Of a DNA stretch of 64,000 bases, positions 48,885-56,279 are shown piece after piece. A program made the translations under genes and the position numbers. The notes below the pieces were generated by a model, which saw only the letters and a list, made by a program, of their open reading frames with translations, was not told the DNA's origin and ran no database searches. Numbering within the stretch: position 1 is the first letter of the stretch; every line of letters starts with the position of its first letter. Location of the stretch: assembly GCA_021825585.1 (NCBI GenBank), contig JAKAGT010000001.1:186001-250000 (forward strand), read 5' to 3'. This stretch comes from Bacteroidota bacterium. Its GTDB lineage: Bacteria > Bacteroidota > Ignavibacteria > Kryptoniales > JAKASW01.

Positions 48885-49580
48885 TCAATGATCGGAGACC
48901 AAACATACTCCCACTTTTACGCTCAATGCGAAGAACAGATCCCGCAGGCCGGAATTATCCGTACCAACGGCGGTATCGTAGCCGGGATAGCCGTATGAGC
49001 CGGGTATGTTTTCATGGTAATAATATGTAGCAACGACAGGGAACATGAACTTGATCTCCGGTTCGAAGAAAAAGCCGGAGCCGTACCGCCTACCGATCCC
49101 CGCGAAATAACTCTTGTAGGCCGCTAGCGGAGGCGGGTGCGTTGATAATAGGGTGTTGGTCACGCCATAGACGTTTCCGAATTCGATACGGTAGCCGTCG
49201 ATCATAAATCCTGCGTATAGCGATGAGTAGTAGAAAACAGAGGGCTGACGCGGTATCTCGTTGCCGGATGTTCCAATAATGCCCCCAATGAACACGGGAG
49301 CAACCCGGACCTCGGTTCCGAGCCCGACAGCACCCGACATGGAGAAGAAACCGACCCTCCTGAAGTGAAGCGAATACGCTTCACCCGTCGCGAAGAGATC
49401 GAATCCGAAGTGGTTTGCGAGATAATCCGCGATCTGCTCCTGCCCTTCCGCGATCGCGTCGGGGTTGTACCCGCTCGAATCCGCCGGCGCAACGCGGGTC
49501 GTATCCGACTGTGTGCGCGCAGCGATTGGAACCAGTAAAATACCGATTACACCAATCATTAGAACGAGTCTGTCTCTCAC
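48885..49580 (-). CDS. Secreted tandem-family protein, copy 4
   Basis: A 231-residue member, the most upstream of the four on the minus strand. I take the GTG at 49580 as start: AAGGAG lies eight bases upstream and the product then begins with a clean signal peptide (RLVLMIGVIGILLVPIAARTQ). A longer frame upstream lacks protein character. Residues about 160-210 (YFAGIGRRYGSG ... YYYHENIPGSYGYPGYDT) are nearly identical to copy 1, while copies 2 and 3 differ there. Confidence 0.78.
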   Translation of the reverse strand: MRDRLVLMIGVIGILLVPIAARTQSDTTRVAPADSSGYNPDAIAEGQEQIADYLANHFGFDLFATGEAYSLHFRRVGFFSMSGAVGLGTEVRVAPVFIGGIIGTSGNEIPRQPSVFYYSSLYAGFMIDGYRIEFGNVYGVTNTLLSTHPPPLAAYKSYFAGIGRRYGSGFFFEPEIKFMFPVVATYYYHENIPGSYGYPGYDTAVGTDNSGLRDLFFALSVKVGVCLVSDH

Positions 49581-49632
49581 TCGTAATTCTCCTTCGTTTT
49601 CACCTGTCATGAGTTCAATCCGCCTTCCGCCC

Positions 49633-50109
49633 TCAAAAAGTTCTTCCCATGGAGACTCCTCCCCACTCAACAACTCCGCCGTTCCAGAACAAGGGGGTGA
49701 AATCAACTCTGAACACGATGCCTCCGGAATCGGGCTGATATCTGAAACCTAACGTGCCGACCCACATGTCCGGACCCGGATTCGCGTAGCTTGAGAAGAA
49801 CGGCTTACCTTCAGGCGTGGTGAATCCGATGAGAGCACCGAACCCTATTTCGACATAATCAGGATTGGATCCGAGAAGAAGATTCGCCATCACGGGAAAA
49901 CCGGTAATTAAGGACCATGTCGTGAACCCGACCCTGAACCCCAACTGCCTTGTAATCCGGCGGTCGTAGTTTATCTAATACAACCCTGCAACACCAAAGC
50001 CTTCGACATATACCGCGTTCTGCTCGAAATGTACCGTTTTGTCCGCAGTTGATTGAGCTCTCGCAGTGAGCGAGGCGAGCAACACAACGAGGATAACGGG
50101 TCTGGCCAT
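49633..50109 (-). pseudogene. Secreted two-member-family protein interrupted by in-frame TAG
   Basis: The frame starts at the ATG at 50109, with AAGGTG upstream, and encodes a signal peptide (RPVILVVLLASLTARAQ) followed by NAVYVEGFGVAGLY. It then meets TAG at 49977-49975 (codon 45) and continues in the same frame with INYDRRITRQLGFRVGFTTW to FWNGGVVEWGGVSMGRTF. The intact paralogue at 50243 reads GMLYSVNYDHRITKEIGFRVGFTTW, so TAG replaces a TCG serine codon. This is the only lesion. It may be a recent nonsense mutation, a base error or a read-through site. Confidence 0.75.
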
Positions 50110-50242
50110 TGATCACCTTCTTTTGGGGACGCTCATTACTCCTTTCTCACAATTTCGTTCCGCAGGCACCACCATCTTTGCTAAAAGACTGCAAGATGTT
50201 CTTCTCGGATATCGGTTCCAGATTCTATCAGTTCTCCCTCAT

Positions 50243-50755
50243 TCAAAACGCATACCCGAATGAGATCCCGCCATACGGTTGAAACTTGTCATAGGCCCAA
50301 AAAGGCGTGAAACCTATTCTGAATAAGAAGCCACCGTTTTCTGGTTGGTACCTATAAGCGAGTGTGCCGGTGCCCCAGAGCGCGCCCTTACTCGGACCAC
50401 CCGCAAAGAAGGAATGCGTGGGACGCGTTGATCCCGGTAGAGTAAGGTAACCGGGAACCACACCTATTCCTATTTCAATGAAGTTGTTCGGTCCACCGAC
50501 AAGGTAATTCACCGTAAGAGGAAGCGCCGTGAACCAGGCCCATGTTGTGAAGCCAACCCTGAAGCCTATCTCTTTCGTAATCCGGTGGTCGTAATTAACC
50601 GAGTACAGCATTCCTGGTCCCAGAAGCTCCAGATATACCGCGTTGCGCGAAAAACGGCTGTCTTCCTCCTTTGCCGGGTGAGCTCTCGCGGGTACGGATA
50701 CCAACATCAGCATCAGGAGAACAACAAGAATCTTTGAATATCCTTTCTTTTGCAT
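50243..50755 (-). CDS. Secreted two-member-family protein (intact copy)
   Basis: A 170-residue exported protein of unknown family. Signal peptide residues about 1-25 (ILVVLLMLMLVSVPARA). The mature protein has NAVYLELLGPGMLYSVNYDHR, IGFRVGFTTWAWF, FIEIGIGVVPGYL, LAYRYQPENGGFLFRIGFTPFW and GGISFGYAF. The pattern, including the aromatic last residue, is that of a small outer-membrane beta barrel. It is the intact relative of the interrupted gene at 49633. AAAGGTG precedes the ATG. Confidence 0.8.
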   Translation of the reverse strand: MQKKGYSKILVVLLMLMLVSVPARAHPAKEEDSRFSRNAVYLELLGPGMLYSVNYDHRITKEIGFRVGFTTWAWFTALPLTVNYLVGGPNNFIEIGIGVVPGYLTLPGSTRPTHSFFAGGPSKGALWGTGTLAYRYQPENGGFLFRIGFTPFWAYDKFQPYGGISFGYAF

Positions 50756-51079
50756 TGTGCATCACCTTTCTTTCAGAACATTGTTGTTTTGAAGAATCAA
50801 TCTTTACGTAGCGCCTGCCTGAATTCATGCGAGGGCTGAAAGCCCTCGTATGAATTTCGTCGCGGGCAAAGATCCCCCCGTCAAAACATCAAGCTGCGAG
50901 CCAGAACCGGCCTCTGCACGGAGCATTGGCGCAAAGGAGAGACCTGCAATGCTGGAATGTCTTGACGAAAATGGTCTCCAGTGGTTTTTCAGCGAGAATG
51001 CTTGAACCATCCTGGAAAAGCAGGGACATAGACACATCAAACGAAATCTCCATTTCCCATTTACCGCCCGCATATGCAA

Positions 51080-52228
51080 TCAATATGCATAGACGGTTTG
51101 GTATTGATTCTGCGACACCCAGGTTTGAATTGACCAGCAAGCTGTCGCACCGGATGTCGATGGGTCAACAGGGCCTGTGTAAACTCCGTTATTCAACACG
51201 CCGTAATATGTTCCCTCAACGTCAGATGAGGTCGGCACGAACGTAACGTTATTCTGCAGACACACGTACTTGGCCTGTTCGAGTAATTGATACTGTCCTA
51301 AGAAGCCAGCCTGGTAAGCATACTGTGCAAAACCGTCCACTTCCGCCCAACTCCATCCACTTGGGAGGTAAAGCGCAAAATTCGTTATCGGAGTCCCTAT
51401 ATGCCCATTGGTGATCCAGTCGACCACAGTTTGAACATTTCGTTCAGAGTATGTCGGCATTACGAATATCGTGTTAAACTTAGGGGTTCCAGAAAACCAA
51501 TTAAGAAACTCATCGTAGTCTTGTCCGACATAACAGCCAATTCCTGCCATCCCATCAAGATTTTCTGAATTGTCGGCGTCACACATTGTGTAATCAGCAT
51601 TGTCGAGCATCGGTACGTCTGCAAGATGATAATTATGAGCAGCGAAATAGAGTACGTCTGAAATTACCCCCGTATCGTAATCATCCAACCAGAGTTGGTC
51701 ACCGTAAGAATGGACTTCTTGTGCCACTTTTTGCATAGTCGCCCCAGTGACAAAGCCGGAGGGTTCATCGACCATAAACCCGAGAAACCGCACTGGGGCA
51801 GGAGGACCATAGTTTAATATCTCGTCTTGCCAATTCAAATCGAGACCCTGGTATCCGATCAGCAGGATAATCTGATTCTGAGCAAAACCGGCATTAACGT
51901 AGTCCGCCCAGCTGCCAGGTGTACAAATAATCCTCGTAAAGCCGTAATGGTTATGCAATTCCGCAAGCTGGTCCGAGGTGTAACTTCCAGCTTCAAGCAT
52001 AGTATACGTGCCGTTGTGAGACGTTGCCGGCACCCAGTTCACGAGAAACCACTCAGTCCCTCCGTACGCAATTGCCCCTTGCTGATATGATGGTATCAAT
52101 GGAATGACGCCGGAAACCGCTTTGCGCTTACCTGTGCCGGCCGCGGATGTTGAATCCGCCCTGGCCGACGCGCTCGGTGCCGTCGGCGACTCTGAAACAC
52201 TGAGCTTCTGACTGCATGACTGGAGCAA
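51080..52228 (-). CDS. Putative surface lipoprotein, frame held off its start by a CAAG tract
   Basis: The long frame encodes about 382 residues from LLQSCSQK onward. LLQSC is a lipobox with the cysteine for lipid attachment. A Ser/Ala-rich linker and a globular domain with AYGGTEWFLVNWVPA, HYGFTRIICTPG and VRFLGFMVDEPSG follow; the last resembles a glycoside-hydrolase barrel strand, though no family is certain. The only in-frame start nearby is a TTG at 52228, too late for an export signal. A well-placed ATG at 52298 (GGAGGG four bases upstream) is one base out of frame. With four instead of five CAAG units (52258-52277) it would read directly into the signal peptide. Confidence 0.75.
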   Translation of the reverse strand: MLQSCSQKLSVSESPTAPSASARADSTSAAGTGKRKAVSGVIPLIPSYQQGAIAYGGTEWFLVNWVPATSHNGTYTMLEAGSYTSDQLAELHNHYGFTRIICTPGSWADYVNAGFAQNQIILLIGYQGLDLNWQDEILNYGPPAPVRFLGFMVDEPSGFVTGATMQKVAQEVHSYGDQLWLDDYDTGVISDVLYFAAHNYHLADVPMLDNADYTMCDADNSENLDGMAGIGCYVGQDYDEFLNWFSGTPKFNTIFVMPTYSERNVQTVVDWITNGHIGTPITNFALYLPSGWSWAEVDGFAQYAYQAGFLGQYQLLEQAKYVCLQNNVTFVPTSSDVEGTYYGVLNNGVYTGPVDPSTSGATACWSIQTWVSQNQYQTVYAY

Positions 52229-52257
52229 CGCAAGGCTGAGAATTAAGAAGAATATTC

Positions 52258-52277
52258 CTTGCTTGCTTGCTTGCTTG
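52258..52277 (-). repeat. Tetranucleotide tract (CAAG)5
   Basis: Five uninterrupted CTTG units on the plus strand (CAAG on the coding strand) lie between an ATG with a strong ribosome site (52298) and the lipoprotein frame. The tract length sets the reading frame: 4 or 7 units would be in frame, 5 is out. Confidence 0.9.
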
Positions 52278-52309
52278 CTTGCCTACCTGTAACGTACTTC
52301 ATTTTACCC

Positions 52310-52947
52310 TCCGTTTGGTTTAGAGCACGTGCTGGAACAAGGGATGAAACAATCCTGACCCGATGCCGGGACTATTCCCTGTTGGATCCTGGTTTCTGCA
52401 CCCGCTCCTTAGATAGTTGTACTTTTGGGGAGGCACCCTTGTGACGCACAAAGTGCGTATCCGTTGTCACAACTGCATCCCTTTTACCCTGAAGCATTTA
52501 TTTGTCCGTTACTTTGTGCCCTTCGCTATCTAAACCCACTCCCGGCTTCCACAATGTATCCACCAAAGCCGGGTTACGATACCACATTATAACGATGCCC
52601 ACGGTTTAATGCAACTTACTAATCTCGTCAGGGTGTGCGACAAATTTGTAAAAAGCAATAGATTAACCACATAGGCACATTAGAAAACATAGATTTATTC
52701 GCTAATGTGCCCTATGTGCCTATGTGTTTTATATTTTTGTCGCAGACCGTAACCCCTCACTTATGGTTTCTGGCCAAGCCGTAAAGATCGCAAAGCGAAC
52801 CGCTCGTCAACATTTCTTTGCGTTCTTGGCGCCTTTGCGAGAGAAATAACCCTTTCAGTGAGGCATTACCGCAGACCCATCTCGTCAGTTGTTGTTTTCG
52901 TCTCCAGGCCTTAAGTTTTCAGAAGACAGAACAGGATAAATAAAAGA
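52310..52947. other. Intergenic region rich in palindromic repeats
   Basis: About 640 bases with no supportable gene. It holds the CACATAGGCACATTAG inverted repeat (52668-52726) and, near 52790-52850, a further imperfect repeat of the type AAAGATCGCAAAGCG ... TTTGCGTTCTTGGCGCCTTTGCG. The stretch 52440-52520 has GACGCACAAAGTGCGTATC-like short palindromes. Confidence 0.5.
52668..52726. repeat. Inverted repeat CACATAGGCACATTAG
   Basis: The left arm CACATAGGCACATTAG (52668-52683) is complementary to the right arm CTAATGTGCC...TATGTG (52702-52726), which carries a 9-base internal duplication (CTATGTGCC). The 18-base loop is AT-rich. It is a hairpin-forming dispersed element rather than a terminator, as no gene ends here. 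Confidence 0.6.
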
Positions 52948-53715
52948 ATGCGACCTCCAGAAGTACGGCAAAAGAGTCCAAACACAGAGACACGGAGACA
53001 CAGAGTTTCAATATCAGGATTATTCCCTCCGTGTCTCTGTGTCTCCAGTGGTTTAATTCCCACTCGCAGACGGTTTTCGGCCACGTCCCTTGTATTGCTG
53101 TTGTTGTTCGCCGCGGCGACAACCGCCTTTGCGTCGGAGCCGACGGCGTCGCAGATAGTAAAGAACGTCCAGGAGAACTATGACAGGACCAGCGACGCCA
53201 CCATTCAGTTCACCCAGACTGTCGTCTATCCGCTCTCAAAGCTGTCAAAGACGATTTCGGGGACCCTCTACATCGCGAAGGGTAACAAGTACCGGATCGA
53301 AACCGGGGACAAGGTTATAGTCACCGACGGCAAGACTTCGTGGGTTTACATGCCCGGCTCGAAACAGGTCGTAATAGACAACTTCCGGAACGATAAGAAC
53401 ACGATAACTCCCGAGAAATTCCTGCTCGACGTCCCGTCGGACTACTTTGCGGTGCTGTTATCGACACAGAAAGGGCGAGATGGAAACAGCTATACGCTGC
53501 GTCTTACACCGAAGAGCGACAACTCTTTCATCCGCTCCATAACCATCGTCATCAACCCGGACTGGACCGTGAAGAGCGCCGTGGTCTCCGACATGAACGA
53601 CACGAAATATACATATACCGTGAACGATCTCAAGGTAAATACGGGTTTGCCCGGTACCGAGTTCGAATTCGTTCCTCCCAAGGGCACGCAAGTAGTCGAC
53701 TTACGCCAGCATTGA
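52948..53715 (+). CDS. lolA: Outer-membrane lipoprotein carrier protein LolA-like
   Basis: A periplasmic carrier that ferries lipoproteins to the outer membrane. The LolA core runs from ASQIVKNVQENYDRTSD through GTLYIAKGNKYRIETGDK, VTDGKTSWVYMPGSKQVVI and LLDVPSDYFAVLL to LKVNTGLPGTEFEFVPPKGTQVVDL. A normal signal peptide (SLVLLLLFAAATTAFA) begins only near residue 48. The ATG at 52948 is the only in-frame ATG, and the 40 residues before the signal are encoded largely by a palindromic repeat (52982-53042). The natural start probably lies closer to RRRFSATSL or was lost when the repeat inserted. Confidence 0.85.
   Translation: MRPPEVRQKSPNTETRRHRVSISGLFPPCLCVSSGLIPTRRRFSATSLVLLLLFAAATTAFASEPTASQIVKNVQENYDRTSDATIQFTQTVVYPLSKLSKTISGTLYIAKGNKYRIETGDKVIVTDGKTSWVYMPGSKQVVIDNFRNDKNTITPEKFLLDVPSDYFAVLLSTQKGRDGNSYTLRLTPKSDNSFIRSITIVINPDWTVKSAVVSDMNDTKYTYTVNDLKVNTGLPGTEFEFVPPKGTQVVDLRQH
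52982..53042. repeat. Inverted repeat ACACAGAGACACGGAG at the lolA 5' end
   Basis: A perfect 16-bp inverted repeat: ACACAGAGACACGGAG (52982-52997) and CTCCGTGTCTCTGTGT (53027-53042) around a 29-base spacer. This ACACAGAGACACGGAG-type element is widespread in unrelated bacterial genomes, as I recall. Here it overlaps the 5' end of the lolA frame. Confidence 0.65.
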
Positions 53716-53755
53716 TTCGTTCATCCGTCATTTACTCCCATTCCAAGGTAGGTAC

Positions 53756-54811
53756 TTGAGACAATCCCGCATTCTGCGTGCACTCGCCGGGCTGCTTATA
53801 GCCGGGCTCTTCGTCTTCTTCGCTTTCAGGGGAATATCCTTTTCCTCGCTTCTTCACGACGCGCTTCGTGCTAACTACCTGATCCTCACGATTGCCACGC
53901 TCGTCGTTCTTTTCAGCCATTTCCTCCGCGCGTTACGCTGGCGCGTCATACTCCAGGAAGTCAAGGGAGACATCTCCCTCGTCGATACGTGGGGGAGCAT
54001 AATGGTCGGCTATCTCGTCAACAACTTCATACCGCGGCTCGGGGAGATCGTCCGCGCATACACGACGGGCCGGCTGGAGAAGATCAGCGTCAGCAGCGTA
54101 ATCGGCACGATCGTTCTGGAGAGGCTGTTCGACATGCTCTCGGCCGGGATTTTGTTCGGGCTGGCGCTCTTCATGTATCACGGCGACCTGACGGCGTCGT
54201 TCCCGTTTCTCCGCATCGCGGGCATTATCCTGGTCGCAGGTTCGATCATCCTCGGCGGAATATTGTATATAGCGTCGATATCCGAGAAGGTCCAGAACAT
54301 TCTGCTGAAAATCGTCGAATCGATCCTTCCCAGGAAGATCGCCCACAAGGCGGAATCGATCATCCTCTCCTTCCTCGAGTCCTTCAAGATTCTCCGGTCG
54401 GGAAAGCGTCTCGGCCTCATTGCCTTCTACACGGCGCTCATCTGGATCGCATACATATACAGCATGTACATACCGTTTTTCGCCTTCGGGTTCGGAGCAA
54501 GGCTGCACCTGACGCTCTACGATGCATTCCTCCTCATCCTCGTCACTACGATCGCCTGGATTATCCCGAGTCCCGGCGCCACGGGGGTCTACCATCTTTT
54601 CGTCTCCGAAGCTCTCGTGGTCATCTCAGGCGTTCCGAAAGTCGAGGCGCTTGCCTACGCGACGCTCACACAGCTCTTCAGCTATGTCGCGATAACAATC
54701 GTGGGAACCATCTTCGCCATAATCTTCACACAGAGGCTGCGTGTGAAATCGATCGGGAAGCTGGTTGACGCCGGCGAAGAAGTAGCGCAAAGGGAAAAAG
54801 GGAAAAAGTAA
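53756..54811 (+). CDS. UPF0104/lysylphosphatidylglycerol-synthase-type membrane protein
   Basis: A 351-residue polytopic membrane protein with about eight hydrophobic segments. It has the conserved FLRALRWRVILQE, VGYLVNNFIPRLGEIVRAY and IVLERLFDMLSAG blocks and a late WIIPSPGATGVYHLFVSEALV. This is the AglD/MprF flippase-like family (LPG_synthase_TM), which moves or modifies membrane lipids, but no synthetase domain is attached. The start is a TTG at 53756 with AAGGTAGG just upstream. It follows lolA by 40 bases. Confidence 0.9.
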   Translation: MRQSRILRALAGLLIAGLFVFFAFRGISFSSLLHDALRANYLILTIATLVVLFSHFLRALRWRVILQEVKGDISLVDTWGSIMVGYLVNNFIPRLGEIVRAYTTGRLEKISVSSVIGTIVLERLFDMLSAGILFGLALFMYHGDLTASFPFLRIAGIILVAGSIILGGILYIASISEKVQNILLKIVESILPRKIAHKAESIILSFLESFKILRSGKRLGLIAFYTALIWIAYIYSMYIPFFAFGFGARLHLTLYDAFLLILVTTIAWIIPSPGATGVYHLFVSEALVVISGVPKVEALAYATLTQLFSYVAITIVGTIFAIIFTQRLRVKSIGKLVDAGEEVAQREKGKK

Positions 54812-55019
54812 CATGGGCACGGAGCAGGATACAGGCATCCGTTATCTTCATGCCTTTGTGAGATAACAAATTGCCTCGCCGCGATCTCCGCGGTAGATAA
54901 TTCCCCGGGGGGCCGAACCGGCGGAAGTGATTACGGATTGTTCGCGGGTAATGTGGACGGACAGTTCGACAAAATCTTACCAATCCTCCTTCGATCATCC
55001 GGATCGCCGGGGTTCGCAG

Positions 55020-55051
55020 TTGACTTTTCAAACATATCAGGGTACCTTTTG
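55020..55051 (+). promoter_or_regulatory. Predicted promoter facing the cassette-like array
   Basis: TTGACT (55020-55025) and TACCTTTTG (55043-55051) with 17 bases between; read as TTG-N20-TAnnTTT it also fits the Bacteroidota pattern. It is the only good promoter seen before the run of same-strand accessory genes, about 310 bases upstream of the first of them. Confidence 0.4.
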
Positions 55052-55267
55052 CCACAGTGCGATAGCGATACTAATGGGTTAGGTTAGATGTTGTTCGCTT
55101 CAGCGTGAAAACGATAGTCAGGGAAAGAAAATCAGGCTCAACTCGCGCATTCAGTAGTTCCGGGGGACCGGACAATCAGAGTCTGTATTATTGCACGCTC
55201 TTGCTGCATATGCGGAAGGCACTTCGACAATTGGGAAAAACGAAATACGCATTTCGTACCACCGTGG

Positions 55268-55302
55268 CAGGAAAAACGCAATACGTTTTTCCTGTTATCT
55301 GC
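55268..55302 (+). repeat. attC-like right end (site A)
   Basis: The hairpin CAGGAAAAACG-CAATA-CGTTTTTCCTG runs directly into GTTATCTGC, the same nine bases that end site B at 56233. I found no matching ATAAC left arm nearby, so this may be a truncated or terminal site. Confidence 0.45.
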
Positions 55303-55358
55303 AATGCGCGCGATATTCATTGCCCTGAAAATGCTAAATTATATAAAAAGGAGATTAA

Positions 55359-55595
55359 ATGATTGACGCAAAGCAGGCTGCGAAAACTGCCGCTGATTAT
55401 CTCACACAGATAGTGGGGACAGTGCACAACGTAAGAATCGAGGAGGTTGAGCTTTCGCAAAACGAGCTAGAATGGACTATCACACTGAGCTACAGCGAGG
55501 ATCCATATAGCTTTGGCGGGAAGCAGTACAAGGTCTTCCGCATCAATACCAACGACGGTAAAGTCATGTCGATGAAGATACGTCCTCTGAAATAA
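55359..55595 (+). CDS. Small PepSY-like protein paired with a PIN nuclease
   Basis: A 78-residue soluble protein, not assigned to a family with certainty. A helix (AAKTAADYLTQIVG) is followed by three strands: VRIEEVELSQNELEWTITLSY, GGKQYKVFRINTNDG and VMSMKIRPL. The alpha-beta-beta-beta order resembles a PepSY-like unit. AAGGAG lies five bases before the ATG. The stop is two bases from the start of the PIN gene, so the two are co-translated, an arrangement typical of antitoxin plus toxin. Antitoxin function is inference from order and size. Confidence 0.72.
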   Translation: MIDAKQAAKTAADYLTQIVGTVHNVRIEEVELSQNELEWTITLSYSEDPYSFGGKQYKVFRINTNDGKVMSMKIRPLK

Positions 55596-55597
55596 CT

Positions 55598-56089
55598 GTG
55601 ACTTATCCAGAATATATTGTATCAAAGTACGGAACCTCGGGGATTCTTTTGGATACAAATGTCCTGTTGCTGCTCTTGGTTGGTGAACAGGATGTTTCTA
55701 TAATCCCAAAATTTAAAAGAACAAAGATATACTCAACCGATGATTTCGCTTCGCTAAAAAAGTACGTCAATGCTTTTTCAGCCATAGTCACAACACCCAA
55801 CATTCTCACCGAGGTGTCAAATCTTGCTGACTCAATGCTCGATGACGTTCGGACACGCTTCTTTGAAGGCACCCAAACTAGATTCCTCTCACTTGAAGAG
55901 CATTACTTCCCAAGCCGTGCCCTTACTGCGTCGAAGTTCTATCTCAGGTTCGGCCTCTCTGATTCAAGTGTCTATGAGTTGGTGAAAGCAAAATATCCCG
56001 TTGTGACTGACGACTTGGAGTTGTACAACGCTCTTATCCACGATCAAATAGATGCTTTGAACATAAATCATTTTCGCAGCCTTGCGTGA
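55598..56089 (+). CDS. PIN domain protein (putative RNase toxin)
   Basis: A 163-residue protein with the acidic residues of a PIN nuclease in order: D19 in GILLDTNVLLLLLVG, E72 in NILTEVSNL, D122 in LSDSSVYELV and D138/D139 in VVTDDLEL. PIN enzymes cut RNA and are the commonest VapC-type toxins. The protein is somewhat longer than VapC (about 130-140). The start is a GTG two bases after the 78-codon gene, with no ribosome site of its own. Base composition is visibly more AT-rich than the core genes. Confidence 0.78.
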   Translation: MTYPEYIVSKYGTSGILLDTNVLLLLLVGEQDVSIIPKFKRTKIYSTDDFASLKKYVNAFSAIVTTPNILTEVSNLADSMLDDVRTRFFEGTQTRFLSLEEHYFPSRALTASKFYLRFGLSDSSVYELVKAKYPVVTDDLELYNALIHDQIDALNINHFRSLA

Positions 56090-56106
56090 ACTTGTTCGCG
56101 CGCACA

Positions 56107-56241
56107 GCAGATAACAGAAAGAAGACGCTCATCATTGTATATATAGAGTTCGCTTCACGCCGCGCTCATAGGAATAACCACGCGAAACGCGTGGGAGCCG
56201 TGGATGCGCGGCGCGACTTCTTTCTGGCACACGTTATCTGC
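56107..56241 (+). repeat. attC-like site B, long nested palindrome
   Basis: Four nested inverted repeats lie within 135 bases: GCAGATAAC / GTTATCTGC at the ends, AGAAAGAAG / CTTCTTTCT next, then CGCCGCGC / GCGCGGCG, and CCACGCG / CGCGTGG at the tip. The right arm has seven extra bases (GGCACAC) between the first two pairs, giving the asymmetric fold expected of an integron attC site. Its ATAAC...GTTAT ends recall Vibrio-type sites. Confidence 0.65.
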
Positions 56242-56279
56242 CATTTGCGCAACACAAACGAACTAGAACGAGGAGAACC

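Larger units (their letters stand above)
54812..55358. other. Intergenic region at the left border of the cassette-like array
   Basis: 547 bases with no supportable gene. It contains a predicted promoter (55020-55050), two small hairpins (ACGAAAT...ATTTCGT at 55240-55257; CAGGAAAAACG...CGTTTTTCCTG at 55268-55293) and the GTTATCTGC right-end motif at 55294. It marks the change from GC-rich core genes to the more AT-rich accessory array. Confidence 0.5.

Noticed and set aside
54812-55100. A tRNA attachment site at the left border of the array
   Set aside because: I looked for a tRNA-like cloverleaf or 3' tRNA end; GGTTCGCAGTTGA resembles a T-loop, but no acceptor or anticodon arms fit.
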